Source of the DNA: Gammaproteobacteria bacterium CG_4_10_14_0_2_um_filter_38_22
GTDB taxonomy: Bacteria; Pseudomonadota; Gammaproteobacteria; Coxiellales; Coxiellaceae
Length of the DNA stretch: 64,000 bases
Direction of reading: 5' to 3'
Assembly (NCBI GenBank): GCA_002793195.1
Contig: PFPT01000068.1
Location: 19,189-83,188 of the forward strand
Shown here piece by piece: positions 29,464-38,723 of this stretch. The stretch's first letter is position 1. Each line of letters opens with the position of its first letter. Position numbers and translations under genes: made by a program. The notes under the pieces are model-generated. The model saw only the letters and a list, made by a program, of their open reading frames with translations. It searched no databases and was not told where the DNA came from.

Positions 29464-31131
29464 ATGCTCACCCATATTCACATTCGAAATTTTATTATTG
29501 TTAAATCCTTATCACTCGATTTTCAAGATGGTTTGCATGTACTAACCGGTGAAACGGGTGCTGGCAAATCCATTTGGATTGATGCCATTGAAATTGGATT
29601 GGGCGGCAGAGCAGATGCCAATCTCATTTATCCAGGTGAAAAAAATGCGGATATCACGTTATGTTTTGATCTCGCCAATCAACCTGCTGCAAAACAATTT
29701 TTAATATCACATGACTTACCCAGTGAGGACGAATGCATTATTCGTCGCGTAATCGATCAAAACAAACCTTCTCGCACCACACTCAATGGGATTCCTATTC
29801 CGCAGCAATTGGTTCGTCAGTTTTCAGAAATAATTTTATGCATTCACGGACAACACCAACATCAACGCTTATTAAAATCTGATGAACAACGTGACTTGCT
29901 CGATCATTACGCTGAAAATGCATCGCTTTTATTAGACATCCAAACACACTACGCAGAATGGAAAGCACGAGATCGCGACATACAAACACTGAAAAATAAC
30001 TTACAAAATAAATCATCTGATTTAACTTTATGGCAATATCAACATGATGAGCTGCAAACATTGCAGCTGCAAGAAAATGAATACGAACAGTTATTTTCAC
30101 AATATCAACAATTACATCATGGAAAACAATTTGCGGTTACATTAAATGAAGCTTTATCCCTCATTGATCATGATGAAAACCCTTCTGCCAATGCGCTGGC
30201 ACAAAACGCACTACAACATTTAAACGCCATTGGCCTTGACGACCCTAAACTAGAAAACATCCGTTCTTTACTCCAAACCGCTGCAATTCACTTAGAAGAA
30301 GCATCTGATGCCTTGCAACAATATTGTTATGATCTGGATTTTGGTGGTGATCGATTACTAGAAATTGAACAACGGCTTGCCACATTACAAGATGCTGCAC
30401 GCAAACACCATGTTGATCCCAGCGAACTACACACCATTGCTAATTCTTTACAACAAAAAATAGAACAGCTTGAACAAGCAGATCAAACAATCTCACAACT
30501 GGAAACCGCACAAAATAAAACAGCCGCGCAATATCAAGTAATCGCAAAAACGCTATCATCGCGACGGGTAAAAGCAGCAAAAAAATTAAGCGCTGAAATT
30601 ACAGCACAAATGCAAACACTGGGTATGCAAGGTGGATTTTTTGATATTCAATTACCAAAAAAAGCAATCGAAGTGGACATGAATGGCAATGAAAATGTGC
30701 ATTTTGTCATTGCAACCAATCCAGGACAATCACCACATAATTTATCAGACATTGTATCTGGTGGTGAATTATCACGTCTCAGTCTGATCATTCAAATGCT
30801 AACAGCAGAGAAAAAAAACACCCCTACGCTCATTTTTGATGAAGTGGATGTGGGCATTGGTGGAAAAACAGCAGAATGGGTTGGCAAATTATTACGTGAA
30901 CTCAGTAAAAAAGCGCAAGTATTATGCGTAACTCACTTGCCACAAGTGGCTGCAAACGGGCATCATCACTTCAAGGCAGAAAAAGTATCTGAAGGAAGCC
31001 ATACCACAACCCGGATTAGTTTGTTGAGCAAAGCAGCACAAACGAATGAGTTAGCACGCATGCTCAGCGGCGCAACGATTACCGAAAAAAGCATTTCACA
31101 CGCCAAGGAATTGCTGACTTTATTACAATAA
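29464..31131 (+). CDS. recN: RecN, DNA repair ATPase
   Basis: SMC-like protein acting early in double-strand break repair. Walker A is TGETGAGKS (28-36). Two coiled-coil arms flank the centre (about 155-380, Gln-rich). The C-terminal ATPase half has 'LSDIVSGGELSRLSLIIQML' (signature) and 'PTLIFDEVDVGIGG' (Walker B), ending with 'VLCVTHLPQVAANGHHHF'. The length is 555. It starts 30 bp after nadK, with AAGGAAAAG before the ATG, so the two are probably co-transcribed. Often SOS-regulated, but no LexA box is seen here. Confidence 0.97.
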   Translation: MLTHIHIRNFIIVKSLSLDFQDGLHVLTGETGAGKSIWIDAIEIGLGGRADANLIYPGEKNADITLCFDLANQPAAKQFLISHDLPSEDECIIRRVIDQNKPSRTTLNGIPIPQQLVRQFSEIILCIHGQHQHQRLLKSDEQRDLLDHYAENASLLLDIQTHYAEWKARDRDIQTLKNNLQNKSSDLTLWQYQHDELQTLQLQENEYEQLFSQYQQLHHGKQFAVTLNEALSLIDHDENPSANALAQNALQHLNAIGLDDPKLENIRSLLQTAAIHLEEASDALQQYCYDLDFGGDRLLEIEQRLATLQDAARKHHVDPSELHTIANSLQQKIEQLEQADQTISQLETAQNKTAAQYQVIAKTLSSRRVKAAKKLSAEITAQMQTLGMQGGFFDIQLPKKAIEVDMNGNENVHFVIATNPGQSPHNLSDIVSGGELSRLSLIIQMLTAEKKNTPTLIFDEVDVGIGGKTAEWVGKLLRELSKKAQVLCVTHLPQVAANGHHHFKAEKVSEGSHTTTRISLLSKAAQTNELARMLSGATITEKSISHAKELLTLLQ

Positions 31132-31150
31132 ATAACCATGAGGATTTTTT

Positions 31151-31885
31151 ATGTCGAGTTTTCAAGATGGTCGTGATATTGCAGCAGCGCGTAGAAAATT
31201 CCAGCAACAGTTATTAAGCCAACCTGAGCTAAAACGCGCGCTGGCTGTTCATATTTATAATCTCAATTTGCAAGCACAAATTAATAAAAACCCTGAACAA
31301 ATGAATGAGCAACGTGCTTTTGAAATTATTCAAAGAGAAATGCGAAGATGCGAACGTGAGCTGCAAACAAAAACCCAAGAATCCTTTCCACCTGACACAC
31401 TCAATCAAGAAGATTTACAAACACCGCTGAACATGGAAAACGCACTAAACAACGATCCAAAATCTTATGCCAGTTTACAAATGAATGCTATTGCTGGCGC
31501 CCTACAAGACAGCTTAAATCTTGAGGAAACGAATAGACAGCAAGCTGCACAAACTGAATCAGAAAACATGGAACAACAAACCCAGCAACAAGAACAAATG
31601 CAAATGCAAATGCAAATGCAACCCACACCCGGTTACGAAAGTAATGACGACGAAGAAGCAGAGAAAGTAGCCTCTTTAGCTGTCGTGGGCGAAGCAGCCA
31701 AAGAAGCAATTGAAGCGATTGCCAGAAATGACACAGCAGGTGAGGTAAAAGCAATTACTGACATCACCGAAAAAGTCACTGGCGGAAAAGTGGATGTTGC
31801 TACCTTTTCAAAAGAAGCAGAAGAAAAAGAAGCCTCACAGCCATTTTCAAAAACACCAACACCATCCAGCGACACCAACACATAG
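31151..31885 (+). CDS. Gln-rich acidic protein of unknown function
   Basis: Not recognised. 244 residues, no signal peptide or membrane segment. The N-terminal part (about 1-75) is helical and basic ('AARRKFQQQLLSQPELKRAL'). The middle is Gln/Asn-rich with a (QM)4 run at about 149-156. The C-terminal quarter is acidic with Glu/Lys clusters and ends in a Ser/Thr/Pro tail (SKTPTPSSDTNT). Glu-rich C-termini occur in Dot/Icm substrates of Legionella and Coxiella, but this is only a resemblance. AGGATT precedes the ATG 19 bp after recN; the next gene starts 10 bp after its stop. Confidence 0.65.
   Translation: MSSFQDGRDIAAARRKFQQQLLSQPELKRALAVHIYNLNLQAQINKNPEQMNEQRAFEIIQREMRRCERELQTKTQESFPPDTLNQEDLQTPLNMENALNNDPKSYASLQMNAIAGALQDSLNLEETNRQQAAQTESENMEQQTQQQEQMQMQMQMQPTPGYESNDDEEAEKVASLAVVGEAAKEAIEAIARNDTAGEVKAITDITEKVTGGKVDVATFSKEAEEKEASQPFSKTPTPSSDTNT
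31595..31618 (+). repeat. Four tandem copies of caaatg
   Basis: A perfect six-base repeat, four copies, coding (Gln-Met)4. Length changes would stay in frame. Confidence 0.8.
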
Positions 31886-31895
31886 CGAGTAAAAC

Positions 31896-33014
31896 ATGAT
31901 GACTCGCCATAAAATAATAACTACTGCGTGGGTTATTCTTTTAGTGATCTCATGCTCTGCTTTTAGTAATCATGCAAATTGGATGTCTGCGATTCCCAGC
32001 GATCGTATTTTGAATCAATTAATTATTCCTGGCACGCATGATTCTGGAACAGCGACAATAAAGCCGCAATCTCCCTTTTCACTCAGCGCTGATGCACCGA
32101 TGCCATTGTGGTTTCAAATAATCAGCAATATATTGCCACGATCGATTGTACGGCCGATTGTTGCCGGTTGGTCAAAAACACAATCTCTCTCGATTCAATC
32201 GCAATTAAAAGAAGGGGTTCGTTATTTAGATTTCCGCATCTGTCTTTATCCAGACCAACAGTTTTATTTCTGCCATGCGTTAATCGGTTCCACGTTTGGT
32301 GCAGGATTAGCCAGCATTCAGCATTTTATAAAAAATCACCCCAGCGAAATTATTTTGCTCGATATTAATCATATTTATAATGTAAAAAATGCAGCACAAG
32401 AAACACATCTCATTCAAATGTTGCAACTATTTTTGGGGGATATTGCCATTCCCAACACGTATCGTCCAAACGATACTATTGGAAAAATTCATCAATCACT
32501 GCGCAATGTTATTATTTTAATGGATGTCAATCAACCGATTACAGATCCTATCGCTGCCCAATTTGCAGCACGGTATCTTTGGCACGAAAGCAAAATCAAT
32601 TCACCTTGGCCCAATGTATCCAACATGAATGCCCTGAAAAATAAACTGGATGCAGAAATTGCTTTTCGTGCTCAAACTGTTTCATCAGCAACGAATTTTT
32701 TTGTACTCCAAGCTATTCAAACAGAAAATACGAATCAGGTGATTAATGGCATCTTAGATCCCAAACAATTCCCCACTACCATTCAATGGTACGCATACCC
32801 TGTGAACATTGGATTAACCCGTTTTTTAAATGCTGAAATTGCGATCTACAAACAATCTGCAATTAATATTGTTATAGCAGATTGGTTGACGAAACAAAGT
32901 GACCTAATTAATTTTGCGATTCAATATGACACACAAGCCCAAATACATCGGCAGCATAGCACTTCAAGAGAAAAATGGGCTGCATTGAAAAATTGGTATA
33001 CAAAAAAAGAATAA
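31896..33014 (+). CDS. Secreted PI-PLC X-domain protein
   Basis: 372 residues with an N-terminal signal peptide ('TTAWVILLVISCSAFS'), so exported at least to the periplasm. The phosphatidylinositol-specific phospholipase C X-domain is recognisable by 'LIIPGTHDSGT' (first catalytic His, near residue 49), 'GVRYLDFRIC' and 'FCHALIGSTFGAGLASIQHFIKNHPSEIILLDINH' (second His). This resembles the PLCXD/bacterial PI-PLC group. The likely substrate is phosphatidylinositol or its glycan-linked forms, lipids of eukaryotic hosts. Possible role in host-membrane remodelling (inference). Start: a second ATG one codon on is equivalent. Confidence 0.82.
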   Translation: MMTRHKIITTAWVILLVISCSAFSNHANWMSAIPSDRILNQLIIPGTHDSGTATIKPQSPFSLSADAPMPLWFQIISNILPRSIVRPIVAGWSKTQSLSIQSQLKEGVRYLDFRICLYPDQQFYFCHALIGSTFGAGLASIQHFIKNHPSEIILLDINHIYNVKNAAQETHLIQMLQLFLGDIAIPNTYRPNDTIGKIHQSLRNVIILMDVNQPITDPIAAQFAARYLWHESKINSPWPNVSNMNALKNKLDAEIAFRAQTVSSATNFFVLQAIQTENTNQVINGILDPKQFPTTIQWYAYPVNIGLTRFLNAEIAIYKQSAINIVIADWLTKQSDLINFAIQYDTQAQIHRQHSTSREKWAALKNWYTKKE

Positions 33015-33056
33015 GCTTCACTATATTTTAAAAAGAAAAGGAAATCAAAACGACAC

Positions 33057-33494
33057 TCAAAGTAATGCATCCATTAAGATTGCATCCTCACCATTAGAAT
33101 AATATTTTTTACGTAAACCCACCTGATGGAAATGCAAATGTTGGTATAATGAAATAGCCGAATCGTTTGAAACACGCACTTCCAACTCTAATTTCTTTAC
33201 CCCCTCTTTTTTTGCTTGAGAAAACACAAATTGCATTAATTGTTTTGCCAGGCCTTGCCGTTGATATTCACGATCAATCACCAAATGCATGACTTCCCAA
33301 ATAGCTTGCACACCATGAATAACGACAAATCCCAGCATGGTATCTTGGATAAAAATTCCCCAGTGTTGATATCCCACATGAAAACATGCCGCTAAAACTG
33401 ACGTATTCCAATCTGATGTCGTGTTTTGCAATATCCGACTCATGTTAGGAAGATCATCTATGTCTAACTGTTTAATATTAAAATTTTCTATCAT
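33057..33494 (-). CDS. rimI: RimI, ribosomal protein S18-alanine N-acetyltransferase
   Basis: GNAT-fold acetyltransferase of 145 residues. The acetyl-CoA loop is 'VIDREYQRQGLAKQLMQFVF' (Q/RxxGxA). The C-terminal 'FHQVGLRKKYYSNGEDAILMDALL' is the RimI-specific end. Its ATG overlaps the stop of the upstream gene in an ATGA arrangement, the same holD-rimI order as in E. coli. Confidence 0.93.
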   Translation of the reverse strand: MIENFNIKQLDIDDLPNMSRILQNTTSDWNTSVLAACFHVGYQHWGIFIQDTMLGFVVIHGVQAIWEVMHLVIDREYQRQGLAKQLMQFVFSQAKKEGVKKLELEVRVSNDSAISLYQHLHFHQVGLRKKYYSNGEDAILMDALL

Positions 33495-33898
33495 GAGAAA
33501 AATAATTTAAGTGACTTCATTTGAGACCACAATGTTTTTTTATAATCTGAATGGGCAAGTAATTCGGTCAAAGCATAAGAATAAATACGCCGATCAGGTT
33601 TTACCTCTTTTTTTTTGCTATTTTCACCAAGCAAAATAACAAAACTGCCATCAGATAAAGTTGAGGTAATCTCACCTGTTTCAATAATCTCAATATGGCT
33701 TGTTAAAGCTTCAGCCATCTTTTGTAATAATTTTTTTTGCTCATCGATAGGAACGGACTCATCGACATCCGCTATGATCAAACCCACAATTTTTTGAGCA
33801 GCGTCCCGCAAAATTGCTTGAAAAAAAACAGGAGCATGCACCTTATCGCGTAAATGCCAAGTAGTAATACCCATTCGATGCAGGTAGGAATTGCTCAT
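33491..33898 (-). CDS. holD: DNA polymerase III psi subunit
   Basis: Weakly conserved clamp-loader accessory subunit that links the chi subunit and SSB to the holoenzyme. The N-terminus 'LHRMGITTWHLRDK' matches E. coli HolD 'LQQLGITQWSLRRP'. The C-terminus 'LLAHSDYKKTLWSQMKSLKLFFS' matches its 'DLRANPTARAALWQQIC...FF' end. The length from the only ATG (33898) is 135, against 137 in E. coli; the longer frame begins at a TTG. Adjacency to rimI confirms the call. This gene is often left as hypothetical in this group. Confidence 0.85.
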   Translation of the reverse strand: MSNSYLHRMGITTWHLRDKVHAPVFFQAILRDAAQKIVGLIIADVDESVPIDEQKKLLQKMAEALTSHIEIIETGEITSTLSDGSFVILLGENSKKKEVKPDRRIYSYALTELLAHSDYKKTLWSQMKSLKLFFS

Positions 33899-33943
33899 TT
33901 TATAAAGACCCTCTAAAAGACCATGGTATCGAATCAAGCAAGC

Positions 33944-35386
33944 CTATGCAAAAGACTGTGGTCTATGCAACGATTCATTAGGACGAAGCGACACCCCATT
34001 TGACAGCCGAGCTGAAAATAAAGTCGGATCTAACTGAGCAATAGGCTCAGCAGGACTCACTGATGGATAAGCAGTTTCATTTCTTGTATTCACTGGGCTT
34101 TCTTCTTCAAACTCCTCGGAATGCGCATGCGTCACATCTATTCCCGGCAAAAGATCATGAACAAGACCCCGACCTGAAGCAGAAGGCAAAAATCCAGGAC
34201 CTGGATAGGGTCGTAGAGAATCAGCAACGATCACCGGTATCTCTGATGAATTTTCACTGCCAGGGATGATTGACCCTAACATTTCATTTAAGGCATGCAG
34301 CGGATCTTCTAACTCAGTTGGATTAGAAAACCATTTTCCGACTTTGGCTGGTAACTTATCTGCTTGCGCACCCATTAAATAACCCGACAAAGCAGAAGCA
34401 ATTAAACTCATCACATCCCAACCAATGTAAAATGCTATTCCAGAGCATATACTCACCGCAAAACACAACAGCAATTGTAACGGTCTACCATGAAACAACA
34501 GTTTGAGCGTTTTTTTCTTTCCAATATCTTTTGATAACTGTGAAAAAGAAATATAAAAAACAGCAAGTATAGCCAACGCGATACCAATAGAACCAAATAA
34601 CAAATCGGTTGTTGCGTTATTTTCAACTAATTCTTTTTGAGTCGTTAAATCTCTATTTGCGGGCTGGATCACAGATGATGTGCCCGATACAAAAAAACTT
34701 TTTCGAAAAGCCACTAATTTCTCGAAAAAAGCACGTGTCACCAAAATACCTGATAATTTTGATGGATTTAATGCGCGCGCAAATGAACAATTTTCCAATG
34801 GCGTATCCATTGTATGTGCATCATGTAAGTTTCCCCTAAATGAAATGTGTCGCATTGTTTTAATACGCTCAATGACTTTTTTTCTTTCGATTTCAAAATT
34901 TTTATGGTGACGATGGACATCAAAACCCGTGAAATAAACAGACAAACCTAAAATAAATTGGACGGCAACAAATAAATTATTATTTCCACGCGCATCTTCA
35001 TGAGAAAGCATATACTGCACCATTGATCCACCAAACAAGCTGAACCAAAAAGAAAAAAAGAAATAGAGATTTTTTCCAGCCAACTGCTTTTCTAATGTTT
35101 TTTTTACATTACTTGTACTACACTCGCCACTCACATTCCAAATAAAGCTTATTAAAAAAATAACATTACCCAATGCACCATAAATCAAATGCAAATAAGC
35201 AGTACGATTGGCCAAATCATCTTTAGATCTAACATCTGATGCAGAAGATTGACCAGCAACGCCCAACAGCGCAAAAAGAATGGTGTTTCGAAAACCGACT
35301 AGTTGCTCAAACAAAACATCCAGTGCTTTTTTTGACATGACCGCACTAGAGGCTACATTATTATTCGAATCTGCTTGTATTCGCAT
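33944..35386 (-). CDS. Large membrane protein with internal duplication, unknown
   Basis: Not recognised. 480 residues from the ATG at 35386 (AAGGGG 7 nt upstream; a GTG at 35389 is one codon earlier). Two related halves are visible. 'LFEQLVGFRNTILFALLG...LIYGALGNVIFLISFIWNVSG' (about 28-85) parallels 'FFEKLVAFRKSFFVSGTS...LLFGSIGIALAILAVFYISFS' (about 220-280). Each is followed by a Lys-rich stretch and two more hydrophobic segments, roughly six or more in all. A soluble tail (about 355-480) is Pro/Ser/Glu-rich. There is no cleavable signal. The arrangement suggests a multi-pass protein with a long cytoplasmic tail; inner membrane or host membrane cannot be decided. Confidence 0.7.
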   Translation of the reverse strand: MRIQADSNNNVASSAVMSKKALDVLFEQLVGFRNTILFALLGVAGQSSASDVRSKDDLANRTAYLHLIYGALGNVIFLISFIWNVSGECSTSNVKKTLEKQLAGKNLYFFFSFWFSLFGGSMVQYMLSHEDARGNNNLFVAVQFILGLSVYFTGFDVHRHHKNFEIERKKVIERIKTMRHISFRGNLHDAHTMDTPLENCSFARALNPSKLSGILVTRAFFEKLVAFRKSFFVSGTSSVIQPANRDLTTQKELVENNATTDLLFGSIGIALAILAVFYISFSQLSKDIGKKKTLKLLFHGRPLQLLLCFAVSICSGIAFYIGWDVMSLIASALSGYLMGAQADKLPAKVGKWFSNPTELEDPLHALNEMLGSIIPGSENSSEIPVIVADSLRPYPGPGFLPSASGRGLVHDLLPGIDVTHAHSEEFEEESPVNTRNETAYPSVSPAEPIAQLDPTLFSARLSNGVSLRPNESLHRPQSFA

Positions 35387-35472
35387 CACGAATCCCCTTC
35401 CTTGGAAACTTATGACATAATCACCCTTGTGTTAACATAAACTAATTTGCACAGAATGATCAAGGCTCTTTT

Positions 35473-36471
35473 ATGTTTCAGAAACTATTCCATTACGGCA
35501 CGCTCATTATCATCACTGCCGCACTCATCATTGGCGGCTATTTTTATTGGTTACATCAAAAAATGCACCCCAGTACAGATGATGCTTATATTCAAGCACA
35601 TGTCGTTAATGTTGCTGCTCAAATCAATGGACGCGTACAAAAAGTATGGGTACGAAATCAAGAGCCAGTGAAAAAAAATCAACTGCTTTTCACAATCAAT
35701 CCAAAGCCCTTCCATATTGCATTAGAAAAAGCAAAAGCAGATTTGCAAAATACAATGCAAGTTATTCAAGCGCAACAACACGCCGTCAGCGCAGCAAATG
35801 CGGTATTGATACAACGTGAAGCACAACTTACAGACACACAAAAAAATTATGATCGTATTATCACGCTGGTTAAAAAGGGATTTTATGCTAAATCGGGTGG
35901 TGATAATGCGACGCGGCAACTCACTGTTGCCAAACAAGCGGTTATTGCTGCACAAAATCAATTGGCTGAAGCCAAAGCCAAACTGGGAAAAACAGGTGAT
36001 CAGAATGCACAAATTCAAGCAGCGAGTGCGGCCGTAGCTCAAGCAGAACTCAATTTACATTACACAAAAATATATGCGCCACAAGCTGGTCAGTTAGCAC
36101 AATTTACACTACAACCAGGACAAACTGTTACCGCATATGAATCCTTATTTTCACTGGTTGAAACACACACTTGGTGGGCAATGGCCAACCTAAAAGAAAC
36201 TGATCTAGAACGTGTGCGTATCGGACAATCTGCAATCATAGCAGTTGATATGTATCCCTCTCATCCCTTTATCGGTGTTGTCAAAAGCATCAGCCCAAGC
36301 AGTGGATCTAGTTTTTCATTACTCCCTTCTGAAAATGCGAGCGGCAATTGGGTGAAAGTCACGCAACGTTTTCCCGTACGCATTGAAATTAAACAACCAG
36401 ACCCAAAATTTCCATTGCGTATTGGCGCAAGTTGCAGTGTTGTCATCAACACAACGGAATTAAAAAAATAA
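35473..36471 (+). CDS. emrA: EmrA/HlyD-type membrane fusion protein
   Basis: Periplasmic adaptor of a tripartite multidrug pump. One N-terminal membrane helix (about 10-27) is followed by 'HPSTDDAYIQAHVVNVAAQINGRVQKVWVRNQEPVKKNQLLFTI', the EmrA lipoyl-domain signature. A coiled-coil hairpin (about 80-190) and a beta-barrel part 'AGQLAQFTLQPGQTVTAYESLFSLV' come next. The length is 332 residues. It links EmrB to a TolC-like outer-membrane channel, which is not in the window. Its stop codon is followed immediately by the emrB ATG. Confidence 0.92.
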   Translation: MFQKLFHYGTLIIITAALIIGGYFYWLHQKMHPSTDDAYIQAHVVNVAAQINGRVQKVWVRNQEPVKKNQLLFTINPKPFHIALEKAKADLQNTMQVIQAQQHAVSAANAVLIQREAQLTDTQKNYDRIITLVKKGFYAKSGGDNATRQLTVAKQAVIAAQNQLAEAKAKLGKTGDQNAQIQAASAAVAQAELNLHYTKIYAPQAGQLAQFTLQPGQTVTAYESLFSLVETHTWWAMANLKETDLERVRIGQSAIIAVDMYPSHPFIGVVKSISPSSGSSFSLLPSENASGNWVKVTQRFPVRIEIKQPDPKFPLRIGASCSVVINTTELKK

Positions 36472-38007
36472 ATGTCAAATCCGTATTTACATCTCAGTCG
36501 CCAACAAAAATCCTTGATTATTATCACCATCATGTTGGTTGCGATTCTTGAAGTATTGGATTCAACCATCGTCAATGTTGCTTTGCCCAACATGATGCCA
36601 TCACTTGGTGCAAACCAAAATCAAATCACTTGGGTACTCACTTCTTATGTTGTTGCTGCTGCAATGATGTTACCACTCACCGGATTTTTAAGCGCCCGCT
36701 TTGGAACAAGAAATTTACTGATTATTGATATCACTGGCTTTTTAGTCAGCTCATTACTATGCGGCACAGCCAATGCGTTAAACGTAATGGTTTTTTACCG
36801 ATTATTACAAGGTGGATTTGGCGCTGCATTAATTCCATTATCACAATCCATCTTACGCGAAAGCTTTCCGCTTGAAGAACAAGGCAAAGCAATGGCGATT
36901 TGGGGACTGGGCATTATGGCAGCGCCCGTATTTGGCCCAACCATTGGTGGATTTATTTTAGCCCACGCGTCATGGCGTTGGATTTTTTATTTAAACACCC
37001 CTATCTGTTTTTTAGGATTAATCATGACGATAATTGTCATACCTGCATCACAGAAAACGAAACTAAAAATTGATTTTCTGGGTATCGCGTTGATGTTTGC
37101 AGGTATTGGTTGCTTGCAAATTTTATTAGATCAAGGTAATTCGAACAACTGGTTTCAATCTGATTTTATTTTATTGCTTGCTGTCATCAGCGTGTTCTCA
37201 ATTATTTTATTTTTAATTCGATCTGCCACACACAAAACGCCCGTCATCACGCTCGCTATTTTTAAAAATAGAAATTTTAGTCTATGCACTTTATTATTAA
37301 CTGTTTATTGCGGTTGTTTGTTTGGATTTGTCACGCTTGAACCCATCATGCTTGAAAATTTATTTCATTATACGCCAATGATAGCGGGTGAGACGATGAT
37401 AGCCATTGGTGTGGGCAGTGCTGTTTCAATGGGGTTATCATCCGTAGTGATGACGCGAATCAATATCAAATATATTTTAATTTTTAGTTTGTTGTTAACT
37501 GCCTCTGCTGCATTTTATTTTTCAACACTTGCACTATCAGCAACCCAATTTAATTTTATTGTTGGTAATGCCCTGTTTGGTATTGGCTTAGGATTTTTCA
37601 TGGTACCACTCACCACTTATTCACTCGCCACTTTGCCTGCCAAACATATTACAGAAGGCGCTGGATTATTTTCCTACGGGAGAATGTTGGGTACATCTGT
37701 TGGCGTTTCATTGCTGAGCACTGTTGTTGCGCGTGAAACACAAATAAATTGGAATCAATTAGGTGCGCACATTAATCCATTTAGCACTCATTTTCGTAGT
37801 TGGTTGCAACAACAACATCTGGGCATGCGAAATCCTAAAGCCATCATTGAATTAAAAATAAATTTATTGGCGCAATCGAACATGGTTGCTTTTATTGACG
37901 CATACTACTTGATTGCTGTTATATTAATCCTGTTTATTCCCTTGGTTTTATTTATGCGGCATGTTGATTTAAAATCAGGAGTAAATATAAATAAAAATCG
38001 GCATTAA
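36472..38007 (+). CDS. emrB: EmrB-type MFS multidrug exporter (DHA2, 14 TM)
   Basis: Inner-membrane proton-driven drug exporter, 511 residues with about 14 membrane segments. Motif 'EVLDSTIVNVALPNMMPSLG' in the first segment and 'TSYVVAAAMMLPLTGFLSARFGTRN' (motif A) are typical of DHA2/EmrB, as is 'LWGLGIMAAPVFGPTIGGFI'-like motif C (here 'AIWGLGIMAAPVFGPTIGG'). Translation is coupled to emrA (TAA-ATG). The substrates are probably hydrophobic compounds. Confidence 0.93.
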   Translation: MSNPYLHLSRQQKSLIIITIMLVAILEVLDSTIVNVALPNMMPSLGANQNQITWVLTSYVVAAAMMLPLTGFLSARFGTRNLLIIDITGFLVSSLLCGTANALNVMVFYRLLQGGFGAALIPLSQSILRESFPLEEQGKAMAIWGLGIMAAPVFGPTIGGFILAHASWRWIFYLNTPICFLGLIMTIIVIPASQKTKLKIDFLGIALMFAGIGCLQILLDQGNSNNWFQSDFILLLAVISVFSIILFLIRSATHKTPVITLAIFKNRNFSLCTLLLTVYCGCLFGFVTLEPIMLENLFHYTPMIAGETMIAIGVGSAVSMGLSSVVMTRINIKYILIFSLLLTASAAFYFSTLALSATQFNFIVGNALFGIGLGFFMVPLTTYSLATLPAKHITEGAGLFSYGRMLGTSVGVSLLSTVVARETQINWNQLGAHINPFSTHFRSWLQQQHLGMRNPKAIIELKINLLAQSNMVAFIDAYYLIAVILILFIPLVLFMRHVDLKSGVNINKNRH

Positions 38008-38072
38008 TTTTTTTACTTTTTCAAACGACACGACAAGGTTCAATTTCACCCCCAACTGATTGGATAATAAAC

Positions 38073-38723
38073 ATGTGTTTCTCTGCACCCGTCAGCTTCA
38101 CTGCAACTGCCGCACTTTCAATCAGTGGCGTTGCTGGATCCTATTTCGCCATTAAAAAAAATAAACGTTTTCTCGTATTAAATATGATGGCGTTTTTTTA
38201 TGCCCTACAACAATTTTCTGAAGGCATGATTTGGATCGGGTCGCCTATTCTATCTGCGCGATTTTGGGGAACACTCTTTTTATTTTTTGCTTTTTTTGTT
38301 TACCCTTGGTTTTCAGGATTAAGTTGCTATATCATTTCACGACAACCGCATATCAAGAAAAAAATTGCTTGGATTATATTAGCTGGTTTGTTTTTTGGGA
38401 CATGGTGTTTTAGCAATGTATTGCTGACACCCAATTTGGGTTTGGATTTGTGTCGTCTCCATATTTTTTACAATATCCATATCATGGGTGGTTACCATAT
38501 CACTGGCTCAGTCATGAAATTTATTTTAATTCCGATTTATGTGTTTTTAACCGCAGCGCCTTTTTTTATTTGCGATAAACATTACTCATCCATTATTGGC
38601 TGGGCCATTGTCTTAAGCTCAATGGTATGTTGGTTTGTGTATTTTGATTATTATATTTCAGTTTGGTGTTTTTATGCTGCGATTATTTCATGTTGTATTA
38701 CATTAATGACTTTTTTGATCTGA
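38073..38723 (+). CDS. Small multi-pass membrane protein beginning MCFSA
   Basis: 216 residues with about six to seven hydrophobic segments. The start MCFSAPVSFTATAALSISG is the hallmark of a widespread uncharacterised membrane family (DUF6629-like) whose members start MCFSAxxSF. 'LQQFSEGMIWIG' in the second segment region is also typical. No function is known. It converges on the FAD monooxygenase gene and overlaps its 3' end by 21 bp. Confidence 0.75.
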   Translation: MCFSAPVSFTATAALSISGVAGSYFAIKKNKRFLVLNMMAFFYALQQFSEGMIWIGSPILSARFWGTLFLFFAFFVYPWFSGLSCYIISRQPHIKKKIAWIILAGLFFGTWCFSNVLLTPNLGLDLCRLHIFYNIHIMGGYHITGSVMKFILIPIYVFLTAAPFFICDKHYSSIIGWAIVLSSMVCWFVYFDYYISVWCFYAAIISCCITLMTFLI

